DNA of 64,000 nucleotides from Acidobacteria bacterium Mor1. GTDB taxonomy: Bacteria; Acidobacteriota; Polarisedimenticolia; Polarisedimenticolales; Polarisedimenticolaceae. Below are positions 60,885 through 64,000 of this stretch, one piece after another. Position numbers and translations under genes: made by a program. The notes under the pieces were generated by a model. It ran no database searches. It had not been told where the DNA came from and saw only the letters and a program-made list of their open reading frames with translations. Each line of letters starts with the position of its first letter. Within the stretch, counting starts at the first letter, position 1. The DNA is taken from positions 3,117,508 through 3,181,507 of the forward strand of contig CP011806.1 of NCBI GenBank assembly GCA_001664505.1. The letters are read 5' to 3'.

Positions 60885-62444
60885 CTATTCCTCGGGAACT
60901 CTCACGTAGCGGTAGCGGAACACGCCACCCTCGTAGCAATCGACCCGGATCACCGCGCCCGGCTCGAGACTGGCGATCACGTCGTTCCACGCGTCGACAT
61001 CCTCGATCGGCTGGTCGTTGATCGCGGTGATCAACGTGTTGGGCACGATGTCGGCATCGGCGCTGGGCGAATCGTACTCGACCGAGACGACCAGTACGCC
61101 ACGTACGCCGTCACCGACGCCGAGACGCTCGCGCATGGTGCGGGTCAGGTTCTCGACGGTCACGCCGAGGCCGGTGGACTCTGCCGGCTCTTCTTCGGGT
61201 TCCGGCTCGGGGTCGGACTCGAAGGGGTTGCCTCGGCGACCGCGGGTGCTTTCCTTGCGATCCATCAGGAGCGCGGTCTTGTCGATGGTGCGTCCGTCGC
61301 GGACGATCTCGAGCTCGACCTCGTCTCCGGGGAAGCGGGCGGAGATCTTGCGAATCAGGTCGCGGTTGTTGCGCACGATGCTGCCGTCGACCTTGCGGAT
61401 CACGTCGCCCCGGCGCAGCCCCGCGCGATCGGCGGGCTGATCCGGCGTGACCTGTTCGACCAGCGCGCCCCGCTCGTCGGGCAGTCCGTAGAACTCGGCG
61501 GCGCGCCGATCGATGTCGTTGCCCAGCGAGATGCCGAGGAAGCCACGCTGGACTTCGCCGGTGGAGAGCAACTGTTCCATCGCCGAACGGGCCTGGTCGA
61601 TGGGCAGGGCGAAGCCGATACCCTCGGCCATGTTGCCCCGGCGAATCGCGGTGTTGATGCCGATGACGTTGCCTGCCGCGTCGAGCAGCGGGCCGCCGGA
61701 GTTGCCGAAGTTGATCGCGGCGTCGGTCTGGATGAACTGGGCCAGGCCCAGGTCGGTCTCACCGATCGGCACCTGGCGCTCCTTGGCGGAGACAACGCCG
61801 ACGGTCACGGTCTGTTCGAAGTCGAGGGGGTTGCCGATGGCGATGACCCACTCCCCGACCCGCAGTTCCTTGGAATTGCCCAGCGGCAGCACGGGCAGCG
61901 CCTCGTCGCCGGCGTCGATCTTGATCAGCGCCAGGTCGATGGCCGGGTCGGCGCCGACCAGGGTGGCGTCCACGGTCCGCCCGTCCTGCAGGCTGACCTG
62001 GATGCGGCTGGAATCGGCGACCACGTGGTCGTTGGTCAGGATGTAGCCGTCGGGAGATACGACGAAGCCGCTTCCCGAGCCCTGGCGCCGGTTGTCCCGG
62101 CGGGGGCCGTTTTCCTGCTCCTCGGGTCGGCCGAAGAACCAGCGGAAGAAGGGTTCGTTGCGCTCGTCGTCGCCCGCCTGCTCCTCGTCGACCAGCTGAG
62201 TGTTGGTCACACCCACCACGGCCGGGAGGGAGGTCTCGACGATGTCGGCAAAGCTTGTGGCGCCGGCGGCCTTGGTCTGGGCCGGGGCCAGCTGCAGCGG
62301 GGCCGAGCGGGCAAAGGAGGCCGGGGCCGTATCGGCGTGAATCACCTTCGGAGGGGTCAGCCGGGCGCCCAACACCATCCCGAAGACGATGCTGACGGCC
62401 ACCACGGCGATCAGGGCAACCAAGCCGAATGCGCGATTGTTCAT
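60885..62444 (-). CDS. degP: HtrA/DegP-type serine protease, membrane-tethered
   Basis: 519 residues from ATG 62444 (GGAGG ten bases upstream); the ATG at 62510 sits directly behind a TATAAG that may be a -10 box, so the shorter form is preferred. One N-terminal membrane segment (LVALIAVVAVSIVFGMVLGA), then a trypsin-like domain with the triad in ILTNDHVVAD (His), AIDLALIKID (Asp) and NFGNSGGPLLDAAG (Ser), and two PDZ domains (GFLGISLGND ..., GLGVTVENLTRTM ...) separated by an acidic Glu/Pro run. Periplasmic quality-control protease/chaperone. Co-transcribed with the sigma-54 regulator that follows, a common envelope-stress arrangement. Gene symbol is by family; DegQ is not excluded. Confidence 0.9.
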   Translation of the reverse strand: MNNRAFGLVALIAVVAVSIVFGMVLGARLTPPKVIHADTAPASFARSAPLQLAPAQTKAAGATSFADIVETSLPAVVGVTNTQLVDEEQAGDDERNEPFFRWFFGRPEEQENGPRRDNRRQGSGSGFVVSPDGYILTNDHVVADSSRIQVSLQDGRTVDATLVGADPAIDLALIKIDAGDEALPVLPLGNSKELRVGEWVIAIGNPLDFEQTVTVGVVSAKERQVPIGETDLGLAQFIQTDAAINFGNSGGPLLDAAGNVIGINTAIRRGNMAEGIGFALPIDQARSAMEQLLSTGEVQRGFLGISLGNDIDRRAAEFYGLPDERGALVEQVTPDQPADRAGLRRGDVIRKVDGSIVRNNRDLIRKISARFPGDEVELEIVRDGRTIDKTALLMDRKESTRGRRGNPFESDPEPEPEEEPAESTGLGVTVENLTRTMRERLGVGDGVRGVLVVSVEYDSPSADADIVPNTLITAINDQPIEDVDAWNDVIASLEPGAVIRVDCYEGGVFRYRYVRVPEE

Positions 62445-62588
62445 CGAGTCGTAGCCTCCGAACCCCTCGGTAACGCCCCGTTGCGGTGGTTTTTCCGTTC
62501 CACCGGTCATTGCTTATACGAGTCTAGTATGGCTTCGGCTTCAACCGAACGCTATGAAACCACGGGATCCGGCGATGCGGGGTGGGAC

Positions 62589-63002
62589 TCAGCCGGCCTG
62601 TCCGGCGGCCGAGGAGGCATCCAGGGGCAGCAGGGTGGCGATCACGCTGCGCAGCTTCTTGATGTCGACCGGTTTGTCGAGCACCTGGGCGACGCCCAGA
62701 TTGCCGGCCTGGGCCCGAACCTCTTCGGTGAGATAGGCCGATATCAGCAGCGCCCGGGCGCGGATCTCGCGGCGCCGGAGCTCGGAGAGGAAGGTCAGCC
62801 CGTCCATCCCCGGCATGCGGTAGTCGACCATGATCAGGTTGACGCCATCGGCCACGTCGGGATCGGCCAGCGCAGCCCGGGGGCAGTCCCAGGTGACCAC
62901 CTCGTAGCCCGCCCGGCGCAGGAGCCGGCGGTAGGTCGCCAACACCGAGGGGTCGTCGTCCACCACCAGGACCCGGTACTTTCCGTTGTAGATCGGAGAC
63001 AT
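62589..63002 (-). CDS. single-domain response regulator
   Basis: 137 residues: one receiver domain and a short Ala-rich tail. VLVVDDDPSVLATYRRLLRR (acidic pocket), NLIMVDYRMPGMDGLTFL with the phospho-Asp near residue 60, LLISAY (switch Thr/Ser) and VLDKPVDIKKL (conserved Lys). No output domain, so it acts by protein contact or as a phosphate sink. No Shine-Dalgarno site precedes the ATG, and a sigma-54-like promoter ends only a few bases upstream. Lies between HtrA and another sigma-54 activator on the same strand. Confidence 0.85.
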   Translation of the reverse strand: MSPIYNGKYRVLVVDDDPSVLATYRRLLRRAGYEVVTWDCPRAALADPDVADGVNLIMVDYRMPGMDGLTFLSELRRREIRARALLISAYLTEEVRAQAGNLGVAQVLDKPVDIKKLRSVIATLLPLDASSAAGQAG

Positions 63003-63016
63003 CGCCGGTTTGTACC

Positions 63017-63032
63017 TGCAATTCCCGGGCCG
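63017..63032 (-). promoter_or_regulatory. candidate sigma-54 promoter (-24/-12)
   Basis: On the minus strand CGGCCCGGGAATTGCA has GG and GC separated by exactly ten bases and matches TGGCACG-N4-TTGCA at most positions. The predicted start of transcription would be about four bases before the response regulator ATG, giving an almost leaderless mRNA. Confidence 0.35.
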
Positions 63033-63100
63033 ACGCCCGGAGGCCGAAGTCCTTTGAAATCAAGCCGCTCCGACGGGGTCAGGGCGCCAAAACGGCACCT

Positions 63101-64000
<900 letters not shown>

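Overview
The window is high-GC bacterial chromosomal DNA with a Gram-negative cell plan: an Omp85-type barrel, a phosphate-selective porin, many exported proteins, FtsEX and HtrA/DegP. The mix of genes (PD40/Omp85 fusion with a metallopeptidase domain, BNR/VPS10-like propeller, FG-GAP/ASPIC protein, CHAT-TPR with ECF sigma and zf-HC2 anti-sigma, several sigma-54 activators, a CarF-type lipid desaturase) is what I would expect from Acidobacteriota or a neighbouring soil or marine phylum. That placement is inference; no rRNA or tRNA was seen. There is no sign of phage, insertion sequences or CRISPR.

Layout. 0-6.4 kb: start of aroA (cut by the window edge), a TPR envelope protein, a large peptidase/PD40/barrel protein, and ftsE-ftsX. 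6.5-20 kb: mainly metabolism, with an exported M1-type metallopeptidase, a fatty-acid beta-oxidation pair (thiolase then FadJ-type multienzyme), a methyltransferase, a helix-hairpin-helix export protein, an ATP-grasp ligase and aconitase A. 19.8-31.5 kb: small exported Cys-rich proteins, an ECF sigma / CHAT-TPR lipoprotein / zf-HC2 anti-sigma module, an FG-GAP/ASPIC protein, and an AraC-SRPBCC pair. 31.5-43.5 kb: large surface proteins, including an M23-LamG-thrombospondin-3 protein, a protein with twelve Cys-rich repeats, and a BNR propeller. 43.6-49 kb: a phosphate-type porin with a Pho-box-like element, a retinol-saturase-like oxidoreductase, a DUF1579 protein, a CarF/PEDS1-type plasmalogen desaturase and an Lgt-family protein.

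The most unusual part is 50.1-59.5 kb: four co-directional genes, the last two overlapping. In order they encode a peptidase-MA-like protein whose zinc histidines are replaced, with C-terminal TPRs; a DUF4062 protein joined to a STAND-like ATPase domain without a P-loop; an apparently intact MoxR-type AAA+ ATPase; and an 1863-residue protein with three membrane segments, two beta-propellers, a degenerate vWA-like domain and a C-terminal caspase-like domain that has lost both catalytic His and Cys. Positive-inside charges put the MoxR-facing parts in the cytoplasm and the propellers plus pseudo-caspase outside. I read this as an uncharacterised relative of MoxR/vWA-associated conflict or signalling systems in which MoxR is the only predicted working enzyme.

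59.5-64 kb (all minus strand): a sigma-54 response regulator directly behind an HtrA protease, a single-domain response regulator with a possible sigma-54 promoter, and a second sigma-54 activator cut by the window end. Gene-free stretches are short; those with recognisable signals or more than about 200 bases are listed.
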